DNA of 64,000 nt, from NCBI RefSeq assembly GCF_947495255.1, contig NZ_CANLYI010000004.1, forward strand, positions 124,001 to 188,000, written 5' to 3'. Made by a program: the position numbers and the translations under genes. Shown here one piece after another: positions 8,789-17,464 of this stretch; the first letter of the stretch is position 1, and every line of letters starts with the position of its first letter. The notes under the pieces are model-generated. The model worked only from the letters and a program-made list of their open reading frames with translations, ran no database searches and was not told the origin of the DNA. This stretch comes from an uncultured Winogradskyella sp. Lineage in GTDB: Bacteria > Bacteroidota > Bacteroidia > Flavobacteriales > Flavobacteriaceae.

Positions 8789-10338
8789 TATATTAGACTA
8801 TGAATTGAAGATGTTGATAAATTCTTATATTTTGTAGGTGTTAAGGCTAATACATTTAAGTTTTTAATTAATAACAAATCGTTAATAATAGCCTGATTTT
8901 CTTGTGCTAATATCTGTTGTGTTTGGTTAATTAAGGCATCATAACCATCAAAACCGACTAAATATACATTGTGGACTCCAAGATCTAAACCTATTTGAAT
9001 AGCGATAGTTAGAGGTGATTCCGTGGATGATTTAGTAAAGCTTATAGAAGAGAGTTCTTTAGATATTGATTTAATCTCTTTGGGAATAACCGTACCCATT
9101 ACTCTAGGAAATGGCGGATATATGCACGTTTGAGATAGTTTTGTGTGGTCATTTATGTTACTTAATAACTTTTCGCTCTCAAAGCCAGATAAAGCATAAA
9201 ACTGATCACATTTCACGTCTAAATAATCCGATACATTCCGTGCGCCAGCATGTATTAAACATACACTCTTTTCTTTTTTTATTAATTTTTTAATCGCAGT
9301 GTTATGATTTCTTGCTGATTTTCCTCCTCCCAAAATAATAGTAGTTTTGTAAAACCTCTCTTCTTTTTCTAGAATTGGTAATTTAAAATTATCCTCAATA
9401 TCTTCCTTTTGGTTTTTTAATGCATTTACCACACTACTCATAGGATATCTATTCATCCCAACCCATTCCATCACTTGCTTTTGAGGAAGTGAAAAAGCAC
9501 CAGAAAACATATATGGTAAATTTGTTCCCCAACCATGTTTCTTTTTCATGTCTTCAAATGAAGCAACGACTTTACCTAATTTAGTATATTCTATTTCTAT
9601 GTTTTTAGCTTTATTTAAATAAGTTAAAAAAAGTTCTGTTTTTAGATTACCTGCTCCTCTTCCCATTCCTGTAATTGTACAATCTACAATCTCACAACCT
9701 TCATTTATAGAAGTAATAGTATTAATGAGTGCCATTTCTAAATTATTATGTCCGTGAAAACCAAGTTTTACATTCGTTTTTGATTTTACTAAGGTCATAA
9801 TGTCTACAACATCATTTGGCATGATACCTCCAAAAGAATCTACCATATAAAAATAGTCTATAGTATCTTCTAGTCCTTCTAAGTCATTTAAAAAATCAGA
9901 ATCTTGTTTCCAATTAGACATATACATAACATTAAAAGCGACCTCAAAACCCATCAACTTTACGGCTTTTGCTAACTCTATTGCTCTTTTAAAGTTTTTT
10001 GGGTCTATGGCAATCCTAACCATAGCAATATATTTAAGGCATGGCTTTAATAAATCTTCTACATGATGACCTCTTATATCCTTTTCATTAAGAATTATAG
10101 CCAGTTTTTTTGAAGGCATTAACGCTTTCAATTCTGCCATTACATGTTCTGGGCAATAAAAATATTCTCCTAAATACCCATTTAAAGGAATGCTTCGGTA
10201 GCCAATTTCTACATATTCAATGGGAAGAACCTCTATGGCCCTACAATAATCATGTACAAGGTCTTTATTAAAGTCCCAATTAGTATAATAACCACCATCT
10301 CTTAATGTACAATCTAGTGTCTTAAATTTTTTTTCCAT
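8788..10338 (-). CDS. HMGL-like aldolase fused to a DUF115/GT42-like C-terminal domain
   Basis: A 516-residue two-domain protein. Residues 1 to about 300 form a DRE-TIM metallolyase barrel: LDCTLRDGG (8-16) is the catalytic and metal-binding start, VDSFGGIMPND follows at 166, HGHNN (195-199) gives the HxH metal ligands and GMGRGAGN (224-231) the next conserved loop. Family members include HMG-CoA lyase and 4-hydroxy-2-oxovalerate aldolase. Residues 330-516 start with IILGGGKSAR and include SPLTIAIQIGLDLGVHNVYLVGFDGYDAL; by eye this resembles the Rossmann-like DUF115/MptE and GT42 sialyltransferase superfamily. The role is probably carbon-carbon bond formation to build a keto sugar acid that the neighbouring HAD and CMP-transferase genes process. 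The function of the C-terminal domain is unknown. Confidence 0.8.
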   Translation of the reverse strand: MEKKFKTLDCTLRDGGYYTNWDFNKDLVHDYCRAIEVLPIEYVEIGYRSIPLNGYLGEYFYCPEHVMAELKALMPSKKLAIILNEKDIRGHHVEDLLKPCLKYIAMVRIAIDPKNFKRAIELAKAVKLMGFEVAFNVMYMSNWKQDSDFLNDLEGLEDTIDYFYMVDSFGGIMPNDVVDIMTLVKSKTNVKLGFHGHNNLEMALINTITSINEGCEIVDCTITGMGRGAGNLKTELFLTYLNKAKNIEIEYTKLGKVVASFEDMKKKHGWGTNLPYMFSGAFSLPQKQVMEWVGMNRYPMSSVVNALKNQKEDIEDNFKLPILEKEERFYKTTIILGGGKSARNHNTAIKKLIKKEKSVCLIHAGARNVSDYLDVKCDQFYALSGFESEKLLSNINDHTKLSQTCIYPPFPRVMGTVIPKEIKSISKELSSISFTKSSTESPLTIAIQIGLDLGVHNVYLVGFDGYDALINQTQQILAQENQAIINDLLLIKNLNVLALTPTKYKNLSTSSIHSLI

Positions 10339-10345
10339 AGCTCTA

Positions 10346-10864
10346 CTAAAATAATCCCATTACCATCTCTTCAATATTTATTGTAACAAAGAATGGGTCA
10401 TAAAAATTATTTATTGTTTGTCTTTTATACGTGTTAATTCCGTCTGTTTTTTCTAAGTACTTGTTTGGTTTAAAAATTAAATCGAACTCGTTAGAGTTAA
10501 TTATCTTTTTTTTATTGCCAGTAGAAAAAACGACTTCATCAATTTTAATAACGGTATTATGTTCTTTAGCCCCAACATCTAAACGCAGTTTTATTGGGTA
10601 TATTTCTTTAGGAAGATTAAAAACTAATTCTTGAGTATTGTTACCTCCTTTAACCTTTAAACTTACGTGCTCGTCTGGGTTATATTGACTTAAAATGTGC
10701 TCCGAAAAAAACAAATCAAAAGTATCATCTTCTACAACAATAGCTTTCACTGTAACTGTTAAGAATTCTTGTTTTGCTTTAGCGTTGTCAATAATAGTTG
10801 GTTTATTTTTTTCCTCACAACAAAAAAGTGTTAGCAAAACAAAAACTACTAATACTTTTCTCAT
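10346..10864 (-). CDS. Lipoprotein, paralogue of the AlgJ-like protein's N-terminal domain
   Basis: A 172-residue protein with a short hydrophobic N-terminus ending FCCEE, which fits a lipobox (Leu-Phe-Cys-Cys), so a lipoprotein is likely. It shows no known catalytic motif. It aligns by eye along most of its length with residues 31-160 of the AlgJ-like protein encoded divergently at 12408: both contain an E(D/N)D-F-x-(L/V)F(F/Y)SE segment, then LRLD(V/L)G, then PNK(Y/F)-(L/I) and finally YDP(F/Y)-(F/L)-x-(T/S). This points to duplication of a beta-rich accessory domain. It is the first gene of the long minus-strand operon and sits just after a good promoter. A role in polymer modification or binding is inference. 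Confidence 0.72.
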   Translation of the reverse strand: MRKVLVVFVLLTLFCCEEKNKPTIIDNAKAKQEFLTVTVKAIVVEDDTFDLFFSEHILSQYNPDEHVSLKVKGGNNTQELVFNLPKEIYPIKLRLDVGAKEHNTVIKIDEVVFSTGNKKKIINSNEFDLIFKPNKYLEKTDGINTYKRQTINNFYDPFFVTINIEEMVMGLF

Positions 10865-10891
10865 TAAAAATTTGTTTTAAAATCAATAAAA

Positions 10892-10921
10892 CAAAGATAC
10901 AATAGTAATCTAGTATACCAA
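10892..10921 (-). promoter_or_regulatory. Flavobacterial-type promoter of the polysaccharide operon
   Basis: On the minus strand the sequence reads TTG (10921-10919), 19 bases of spacer, then TATCTTTG (10899-10892). This matches the Bacteroidota primary sigma-factor consensus TTG-N17-23-TAnnTTTG. The first codon of the lipoprotein gene is 28 bases beyond the -7 element, so a short leader of about 20 bases is expected. It probably drives the whole run of overlapping genes down to base 1 and beyond. Confidence 0.7.
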
Positions 10922-10968
10922 GTAGTCTTATTTTGAGAATGTCAGTGAAAAAATAGAATTATTACGAC

Positions 10969-10976
10969 TATCTTTG
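10969..10976 (+). promoter_or_regulatory. Probable -7 element for the MBOAT/AlgJ operon
   Basis: TATCTTTG lies 20 bases before the ATG of the MBOAT gene and fits the TAnnTTTG -7 element. No TTG was found at the right distance upstream, so the promoter is weaker or depends on an activator. It is divergent from the promoter at 10892-10921, so the two polysaccharide operons share one 130-base control region. Confidence 0.5.
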
Positions 10977-10996
10977 AGTTTAATCAATCAGTTTCA

Positions 10997-12403
10997 ATGG
11001 TATTTAGTTCTACTGTATTTCTATTCCTTTTTCTCCCCATTTTTTTAACAATACATTTTATAATCCAAAAAAAATACCGAAACATTTTCATTCTGTTTTC
11101 AAGTTTGTTCTTTTATGCTTGGGGCGAATTTTATCTTGTGTTTTTAATGATTTGCTCTATTTGCGTGAATTATCTTATTGGCTTAGGACTCTCTCGTTTT
11201 GAAGGCAAACAAAAAAAAACCATACTTTTACTAGGTGTTTTAGCTAATTTACTCGTCCTAGTTTATTATAAATATACTGGATTTATTATTGACAACCTTG
11301 CAAATATTGGGCTAAATATACCTGTGAATGCTGATAGTATTATTCTTCCTATTGGTGTTTCGTTTTTTACGTTTCAAAATATCTCCTACCTCGTAGATGT
11401 TTACCGTAAAGAAGTACCTAGTCAAAAAAATCTTGTGCATTTAGGTTTATATATCTCACTTTTTCCGCAATTAATTGCTGGTCCAATTGTTAGATATGCA
11501 GACATTCACAAAGAGATAAAAAACAGAAAAATTGATGCGGCAATGTTTGAATCTGGTATTCAAAAATTTATTAGAGGTTTAGCAAAAAAAGTGCTTATCG
11601 CTAATAGTTTAGGTTTTATTGCTGATAAAACTTTTGAAATTGCACCATCAGATTTATCTTCAGGTATTGCTTGGCTAGGCATTATATGTTATTCTCTTCA
11701 AATATATTTCGACTTTTCGGGTTACTCAGATATGGCTATAGGATTGGGTCGTATGCTAGGCTTTAATTTTAAAGAAAACTTCAACTATCCTTACATTTCT
11801 AAATCTATAAAAGAATTTTGGAGAAGATGGCACATTTCATTATCGTCCTGGTTTAGAGATTATCTTTATATTCCTTTAGGAGGAAATAGAAAAGGAAAAC
11901 AACGTATGTATTTAAACCTCATCATTGTATTTTTAGTAACAGGTTTGTGGCATGGTGCAAGTTGGAACTTTGTTGTTTGGGGACTATTTCATGGTTTTTT
12001 TATTCTGCTCGAAAGAAATATATCTTTTCCATGGGCTAAAAAATTTACATTTCTAAGTCATTTTTATCTTTTACTCACAGTATCGATAGGGTGGGTTTTC
12101 TTCAGGTCCGAAGACTTAACTTATGCTGTATACTATATTGCAAAACTATTTTCCTTTTCTAAAGGAACTGATATTTCGCCAATTATGTATTTAAACAATT
12201 ATGTTGTTTTTATCTTAGTTATCGCACTGCTTTTTTGCACACCAATAAAGACATTTATAAAAAATAAAATATCAGCACTAGTTATTAATAATTCGACCTT
12301 GAGCAATTCATTAGGACGAGTTTTTTATTTAATACTATTTGCTTTTACAATTTTAGAATTGTCTCAAACTACTTATAATCCTTTTATTTATTTTAGATTT
12401 TAA
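10997..12403 (+). CDS. MBOAT-family O-acyltransferase (AlgI-like)
   Basis: A 468-residue polytopic membrane protein of the membrane-bound O-acyltransferase family. The hallmark region DFSGYSDMAIGLGRMLGFNFKENFNYPY, then EFWRRWHISLSSWFRDYLYIPLGG, and the active-site histidine in GLWHGASWNFVVWGLFHG are all present and in order. Proteins of this type carry an acyl group (usually acetyl) across the inner membrane for transfer to a polysaccharide such as alginate. It is followed 4 bases later by an AlgJ/AlgX-like gene, the classic partner that completes the transfer in the periplasm. The location between two sugar-polymer operons suggests O-acetylation of the polymer made here; the substrate is inferred. 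Confidence 0.92.
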   Translation: MVFSSTVFLFLFLPIFLTIHFIIQKKYRNIFILFSSLFFYAWGEFYLVFLMICSICVNYLIGLGLSRFEGKQKKTILLLGVLANLLVLVYYKYTGFIIDNLANIGLNIPVNADSIILPIGVSFFTFQNISYLVDVYRKEVPSQKNLVHLGLYISLFPQLIAGPIVRYADIHKEIKNRKIDAAMFESGIQKFIRGLAKKVLIANSLGFIADKTFEIAPSDLSSGIAWLGIICYSLQIYFDFSGYSDMAIGLGRMLGFNFKENFNYPYISKSIKEFWRRWHISLSSWFRDYLYIPLGGNRKGKQRMYLNLIIVFLVTGLWHGASWNFVVWGLFHGFFILLERNISFPWAKKFTFLSHFYLLLTVSIGWVFFRSEDLTYAVYYIAKLFSFSKGTDISPIMYLNNYVVFILVIALLFCTPIKTFIKNKISALVINNSTLSNSLGRVFYLILFAFTILELSQTTYNPFIYFRF

Positions 12404-12407
12404 TATT

Positions 12408-14075
12408 ATGAGTAAGAAAACATCTTTTATTATTTCAATCCTTGTTTTTATTCTAGGCTATTTTCTCTTAAGCTTAAAAAAAACTAAGCCTAATGAGATT
12501 GAAATAACCATTGAAGCTAAGGTATTAGAAAATGATAATTTTCAAGTTTTCTATTCTGAATCTCAAAATTTTAATCAAGAACAAAGTACTAGAATTAATG
12601 TTTTTGGCTCTAATGATTCTCAAAATATTAATTTTAAAATACCTCTTCAAAACATAGAAAATTTAAGATTAGATTTAGGTATTAATAAAGCGCAAAAAAA
12701 CATTGAGTTAAAAAGTATAACGCTTAAAACCGAGACTGATAAAGTCGTCTATAATGCAGGTGATGTTTCAACTTATTTTAGTCCTAATAAATTTATTAAC
12801 ATCAATAAAGGCATATTAACATTAAATGAAGTTGCTAATGTTTATGACCCTTACTTAATCTCTACAGAATTAGTTACGGCAGATATCGCTAAAATATCAC
12901 AGATTAAAAACTATATTAGTCCATTAATTGCTATAGTTATTTCCCTTATTATAGGACTTTCAGTTTTCTTTTTTTGCGTGACGGGAATCAAGAATTCAGT
13001 ACCTTATAAGCCATCACAAATTATTTTTATAACCATTTTTATCGTAGCTCTATTTTCACCTCTAATAGTTAAATTGTTAGGCGTTAATCCTAAAACTAAT
13101 TTTGTAGAAAAAAGAGAATTAAATACTTTTCCTGATTTTGAATTTTCAAAAGTTTACACGAAGAAATTTGAAGCTTATTATAATGACAATTTTGGACTAA
13201 GAAACTTCTTTGTTAAATATTCTGGACTAACCAAAATATACTTATTTAAAACATCTCCTGCACCTGATAGAGCTATATTTGGAAAAGACCATCATATGTT
13301 CTCAGGAAGACCTTATGTTTTAAATCCTAAGTTATTTTCTCATTCAGATTTAAAATATAAATGTGAAAGTATCATTGCAAGAAAAACGAAACTCAACAAA
13401 CAAAACATTACTTATATAGCAGGTTTTTGGCCTAATAAACACTCCATATATCCAGAATTGCTACCAAGTAATGTATATATATCTTTTAAAGATAAAAAAG
13501 CCATTAGCGATCAAATGGTCGAGTACTTTAAGGATAAAGACTTTAACTTTTTTGATGTAAGAGAGGATTTAAAGGCAAAGAAAAATGATTATAATTTATA
13601 TCAAAAGTTAGATGGACATTGGAATGAATATGGTGCATATTTTGCTTATCGTTCTTTCTGTAAACAAACAAAAAAAGAACTTCAACTAACCGCATTTGAT
13701 TTAGATAAGTTTAATGTTGAAGAAAACACCATATATGGAGGTGATCTTACAAACATTATTGGTGTTAATAGAATTGATGGTTATTCAGATATTTTACCAA
13801 AATTCTCTTTAAAAAACCCATCAGAAGGCTTCATGTATTTAGATACAAATGGTTTTCCGCCTCAAACAGTTAGAACAAAAAACACAAACTGTAATAACAA
13901 ACTGAAAGTATTAGTTTTTAGAGATTCTTATACTATTAACTTGGTTCAATTTCTATCTCTGCATTTTTATGAAGTAACTTATATTTGGAAAACGTATGAT
14001 GAAACTTATGTAAATAAGTTAAATCCAAATATTGTTATTAGCGGTAAATTAGAAGGCAGCGTTAAGTATATCTAA
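12408..14075 (+). CDS. AlgJ/AlgX-like SGNH O-acetyltransferase partner with extra N-terminal domain
   Basis: A 555-residue membrane-anchored protein. One hydrophobic helix lies at residues 7-23, then a beta-rich segment (about 31-160) shared with the lipoprotein at 10346, then two more helices (about 172-191 and 204-223). The remainder is an AlgJ/AlgX/DHHW-type SGNH domain: DRAIFGKDHHMF, LDGHWNEYGAYF (Asp402 and His404) and LVFRDSYTIN, where RDSY around 505-508 takes the place of the GDS nucleophile loop. It probably transfers the acyl group delivered by the MBOAT protein to the nascent polysaccharide in the periplasm. The helix-domain-helix-helix front end is unlike the single-helix AlgJ. 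Confidence 0.82.
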   Translation: MSKKTSFIISILVFILGYFLLSLKKTKPNEIEITIEAKVLENDNFQVFYSESQNFNQEQSTRINVFGSNDSQNINFKIPLQNIENLRLDLGINKAQKNIELKSITLKTETDKVVYNAGDVSTYFSPNKFININKGILTLNEVANVYDPYLISTELVTADIAKISQIKNYISPLIAIVISLIIGLSVFFFCVTGIKNSVPYKPSQIIFITIFIVALFSPLIVKLLGVNPKTNFVEKRELNTFPDFEFSKVYTKKFEAYYNDNFGLRNFFVKYSGLTKIYLFKTSPAPDRAIFGKDHHMFSGRPYVLNPKLFSHSDLKYKCESIIARKTKLNKQNITYIAGFWPNKHSIYPELLPSNVYISFKDKKAISDQMVEYFKDKDFNFFDVREDLKAKKNDYNLYQKLDGHWNEYGAYFAYRSFCKQTKKELQLTAFDLDKFNVEENTIYGGDLTNIIGVNRIDGYSDILPKFSLKNPSEGFMYLDTNGFPPQTVRTKNTNCNNKLKVLVFRDSYTINLVQFLSLHFYEVTYIWKTYDETYVNKLNPNIVISGKLEGSVKYI

Positions 14076-14096
14076 TTTAGAAAAAACTGGTTTGTA

Positions 14097-14948
14097 CTAT
14101 AATTTTGAAATAGCAATCACCAAACTCTCTTTCCAATTAGGAATCTCAAGACCTAATGTTTTCGTTATTTTTGAAGTCTCTAAAACACTGTACTTTGGTC
14201 GTTCTGCTTTTGTTGGGTAATCTTTAGTTTCTATTTTATTTAACTTAACGTTGCTTTCACTTATTCTAAATATTTCCTTAGCAAAACCGTACCAGCTGAT
14301 AACACCTTTGTTACTGTAATGATAAATGCCATAAGATGTGTTTGTAGATGCAATTAAACGAAGAATAACATTTGCCAAGTCTACAGCATAAGTTGGACTA
14401 CCAATTTGATCACCAACTACACCTAACTCATCTCTAGTGCTTCCCAAGCGCAACATGGTTTTTAAGAAATTATTCCCAAATTCTGAATACAACCAAGACG
14501 TTCTTAAAATAAAATGATTTTCTAAGGTCTTAGAAATTTCTATTTCACCTTTTAGCTTTGTTTCGCCATACACTCCAATAGGTTTCGTATTAGAGTTTTC
14601 AGTGTATGGTGTGCTTCCTTTTCCGTCAAAGACAAAATCTGTAGAGATGTGGACTAAAGTTACCTGATATTTAAGACATGCTTCTGCTAAATTTTTAGCC
14701 CCTATTACATTAATTTTATAAGCTAATTCTGTTTCTGTTTCTGCATTATCTACATTTGTATATGCTGCGCAGTTTATACAATAGTCATATTGTTGAACAC
14801 TAAGAGCAGACTCAACTTTAACTTTATTAGTAATATCTAATTCTGAGGATGCTTTAAAGTCAAATTCTAGATTAGGATATTGATGTGCAACGCTCTTAAT
14901 ACATTGTGCTAATTGACCGTCCTTTCCAGTAACCAGTACTTTTAACAT
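14097..14948 (-). CDS. rfbD: dTDP-4-dehydrorhamnose reductase
   Basis: A 283-residue extended short-chain dehydrogenase. It starts with the NAD(P)-binding loop VTGKDGQLAQ and has STDFVFDG, the catalytic YGETK pair (Tyr and Lys) and GDQIGSPTYA, all typical of RfbD/RmlD. It performs the last step of dTDP-L-rhamnose synthesis, reducing the 4-keto group with NAD(P)H. It is encoded last in the rfbBACD run: the order along the minus strand is rfbB, rfbA, rfbC, rfbD, with a 7-base overlap with rfbC. It ends 21 bases from the stop of the convergent AlgJ-like gene. Confidence 0.96.
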   Translation of the reverse strand: MLKVLVTGKDGQLAQCIKSVAHQYPNLEFDFKASSELDITNKVKVESALSVQQYDYCINCAAYTNVDNAETETELAYKINVIGAKNLAEACLKYQVTLVHISTDFVFDGKGSTPYTENSNTKPIGVYGETKLKGEIEISKTLENHFILRTSWLYSEFGNNFLKTMLRLGSTRDELGVVGDQIGSPTYAVDLANVILRLIASTNTSYGIYHYSNKGVISWYGFAKEIFRISESNVKLNKIETKDYPTKAERPKYSVLETSKITKTLGLEIPNWKESLVIAISKL

Positions 14949-15490
14949 TTCTCTGCATTTTTAAATTGTGGTAATACTAAATCTTTTTCGGATAGAATAA
15001 AATCAGAAACTGGTAATTGCCAATTAATATTCAAATCTGTATCGTTATAGATAACTCCTGCTTCAGATTCCTTATTGTAAAAATTATCGCATTTATAACT
15101 AAAAATAGTTTCGTCTTCTAAAACAATAAATCCATGAGCAAAACCTCTAGGAACAAATAATTGGGTTTTATTAGCTTCCGTTAGTTCTATTGAAATATGT
15201 TCTCCAAATGTTTCTGAGTCTAACCTCATATCTACAGCTACGTCTAAAACACTACCCTTTACAACCCTAACTAATTTCGCTTGAGCATATATGCCTGATT
15301 GATAATGTAAACCTCTTAAAACACCTTTAGATGATTGAGATTCGTTGTCTTGCACAAAACTAATATCTAAGTTTAATTTTGAATTAAATGTCTTTTGGTT
15401 AAAAGATTCTATAAAATAACCGCGTTTGTCGCTAAATATGCTAGGCTGAATTACATAACAACCTTTTAATTTTGTTTCCTTTACAGTCAT
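14942..15490 (-). CDS. rfbC: dTDP-4-dehydrorhamnose 3,5-epimerase
   Basis: A 182-residue cupin-fold epimerase, of standard family length. Key elements are FQKTF-like SFNQKTF, NESQSSKGVLRGLHYQ with the catalytic histidine, KLVRVVKGSVLDVAVDMR, FVPRGFAHGFIVLEDE and the tyrosine-containing YKCDNFYNKESEAGVIYND. It converts dTDP-4-keto-6-deoxyglucose to the L-lyxo form used by RfbD. It overlaps rfbD by 7 bases and starts one base after the rfbA stop codon, so it is coupled to both. Confidence 0.96.
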   Translation of the reverse strand: MTVKETKLKGCYVIQPSIFSDKRGYFIESFNQKTFNSKLNLDISFVQDNESQSSKGVLRGLHYQSGIYAQAKLVRVVKGSVLDVAVDMRLDSETFGEHISIELTEANKTQLFVPRGFAHGFIVLEDETIFSYKCDNFYNKESEAGVIYNDTDLNINWQLPVSDFILSEKDLVLPQFKNAEKC

Positions 15491-15491
15491 T

Positions 15492-16355
15492 CTATTCCGA
15501 TACTAAACTTAATAAATGTTTTCCGTAGCCGCTTTTTGTTAATGGCTCGACTATTTTTTTAAATTGATTTTTATCTATATAGCCCATTTTGTATGCGGCT
15601 TCTTCTATTGCACCAATCTTTAAACCTTGTCGTTCTTCTATAACTTGAACAAACTGTGAGGCTTGCATAAGAGATTTAAACGTTCCAGTATCTAACCAAG
15701 CTGTTCCTTTGTCTAATACACTAACCTTTAAGTTTCCTTGATTTAAATACGTCTTATTTATATCCGTAATTTCTAATTCTCCCCTTTTACTAGGTTTTAT
15801 GTTTTTAGCGATTTCAACAACAGAATTATCATAAAAATAAATTCCAGGAACGGCATAGTTAGATTTTGGTGTTATAGGTTTTTCTTCGATTGAAATTGCA
15901 ACATCATTTTGATCAAACTCTACAACGCCATAACGTTCTGGGTCATGAACATGATAAGCATAAATAATTCCGCCATTTGGATCGTTATTTTGTTGCAATA
16001 AATCAGCTAAACCAGATCCATAGAAAATATTATCACCTAAAATTAAAGCTACTTTATCGTTACCTATAAATTCTTCTCCAATTATAAAGGCTTCAGCTAA
16101 ACCATTTGGGGATTCTTGCACTGCGTATTGAAAGTTACAGCCATAACACTTTCCATCTCCTAATAATTTTTGAAATAAAGGTAAGTCTTGAGGTGTTGAA
16201 ATAATTAAAATCTCCTTAATCCCAGACAACATTAGTGTAGAAATCGGATAATAAATCATCGGTTTATCGTAAACAGGCATTAACTGCTTACTTACGGCTA
16301 AGGTTAATGGGTGCAATCGGGTGCCTGATCCACCAGCCAAAACTATTCCTTTCAT
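15492..16355 (-). CDS. rfbA: Glucose-1-phosphate thymidylyltransferase
   Basis: The track ORF starts at 16406, but the family start is [18 protein letters not shown], which puts the ATG at 16355 and gives 287 residues, the normal RfbA length. The 17 extra track residues show no family feature. [11 protein letters not shown] is the nucleotide-binding loop; [17 protein letters not shown] and ISIEEKP are other RfbA signatures, with [14 protein letters not shown] near the C-terminal end. It forms dTDP-glucose from dTTP and glucose-1-phosphate, the entry step to dTDP-rhamnose, and is normally feedback-inhibited by dTDP-rhamnose. Confidence 0.95.
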   Translation of the reverse strand: MKGIVLAGGSGTRLHPLTLAVSKQLMPVYDKPMIYYPISTLMLSGIKEILIISTPQDLPLFQKLLGDGKCYGCNFQYAVQESPNGLAEAFIIGEEFIGNDKVALILGDNIFYGSGLADLLQQNNDPNGGIIYAYHVHDPERYGVVEFDQNDVAISIEEKPITPKSNYAVPGIYFYDNSVVEIAKNIKPSKRGELEITDINKTYLNQGNLKVSVLDKGTAWLDTGTFKSLMQASQFVQVIEERQGLKIGAIEEAAYKMGYIDKNQFKKIVEPLTKSGYGKHLLSLVSE

Positions 16356-16450
16356 GTGATTATATTTAATGTTTTTTAAGGTCACATAGTGTTCTCTATT
16401 AATCATATCCTTGAATGATAAACTTTAGAACTTGCTCTTTTCGTGCTCTT

Positions 16451-17464
16451 TTAATTTTTGTACTTATCTAAATACCACTGAATTGTTTTTAATATCCCTG
16501 TTTCAAAATTTTCATCAGCTTTCCAATTAAGTTCCTTTTCAATTTTAGAGGCATCAATAGCATACCTAAAATCATGTCCTGGCCTATCTTTTACAAAAGT
16601 AATTTGTTCAGAATAAAGATTTGTATTTGGTGATAATTCATCTAATATATCACAAATTTTATGTGCTATATATAAATTATCGCGTTCATTTTTTCCTCCT
16701 ATATTATAAGTTTCTCCTGCCTTTCCATTTTGAAATGCTAAATCGATACCTTTACAATGATCTTCTACATATAGCCAGTCTCTAATGTTTTTTCCATCAC
16801 CATATATTGGTATAAGCTCATTATTAATCGCTTTTCTAATAATAGTTGGAATAAGCTTCTCATCATGTTGTTTAGGACCATAGTTGTTGCTACAATTTGT
16901 GGTAACCACATTCATTCCATAGGTATGGAAATAACTTCTCACAATAAAGTCTGATGACGCTTTTGAAGCACTGTAAGGGCTATTAGGCGCATAAGGTGTT
17001 TCTTCTGTAAATAAACCTGTTTTACCTAAAGTTCCATAAACCTCATCTGTAGAAATATGTAGGAATCTGTTTTCTTCACAACCCTCTTTAACTGAAAAAG
17101 GAGCATCCATCCAATGATTCTTTGCCGTATTTAATAAATTAAATGTGCCATAAACATTTGTATTGATAAATGTATCTGGATTAGTAATAGAATTATCCAC
17201 GTGAGACTCTGCTGCAAAATGAATAACACCAGAAAATTCATACTTACCAAAAAGACTTTTCACTAATTTTTTATCACATATATCTCCTTTTACAAAAGTG
17301 TAATTAACGTTCGTTTCTAACTCCTTTAAATTTGAAAGATTACCAGCATACGTTAACAAATCTAAATTAACGATTTCAATTTGTCTATTAGTATTTAACA
17401 AATAAGAGATAAAATTAGAACCAATAAAACCCGCACCACCAGTTATTAAGATTTTTTTACTCAT
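16451..17464 (-). CDS. rfbB: dTDP-glucose 4,6-dehydratase
   Basis: A 337-residue extended SDR enzyme with the NAD-binding motif ITGGAGFIGSNF at the N-terminus, HFAAESHVDNSI, the catalytic STDEVYGTLG region and the YSASKASSD Tyr-x3-Lys pair, followed by RDWLYVEDHCKGID. These are diagnostic for RfbB/RmlB. It converts dTDP-glucose to dTDP-4-keto-6-deoxyglucose. It overlaps the Wzz-like gene by 8 bases, so chain-length control and rhamnose synthesis appear to be one transcription unit. Confidence 0.96.
   Translation of the reverse strand: MSKKILITGGAGFIGSNFISYLLNTNRQIEIVNLDLLTYAGNLSNLKELETNVNYTFVKGDICDKKLVKSLFGKYEFSGVIHFAAESHVDNSITNPDTFINTNVYGTFNLLNTAKNHWMDAPFSVKEGCEENRFLHISTDEVYGTLGKTGLFTEETPYAPNSPYSASKASSDFIVRSYFHTYGMNVVTTNCSNNYGPKQHDEKLIPTIIRKAINNELIPIYGDGKNIRDWLYVEDHCKGIDLAFQNGKAGETYNIGGKNERDNLYIAHKICDILDELSPNTNLYSEQITFVKDRPGHDFRYAIDASKIEKELNWKADENFETGILKTIQWYLDKYKN

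Noticed and set aside
9111-9293. Plus-strand ORF within the aldolase gene
   Set aside because: Shadow of the aldolase coding sequence.
16356-16406. N-terminal extension of the rfbA ORF ([17 protein letters not shown])
   Set aside because: The family begins at MKGIVLAGG and the extension has no conserved residues, so I use the internal ATG.
17193-17203. TTATCCACGTG inside rfbB, resembling both a DnaA box and the centre of parS
   Set aside because: It sits in an ordinary coding sequence and the outer bases do not match either consensus.
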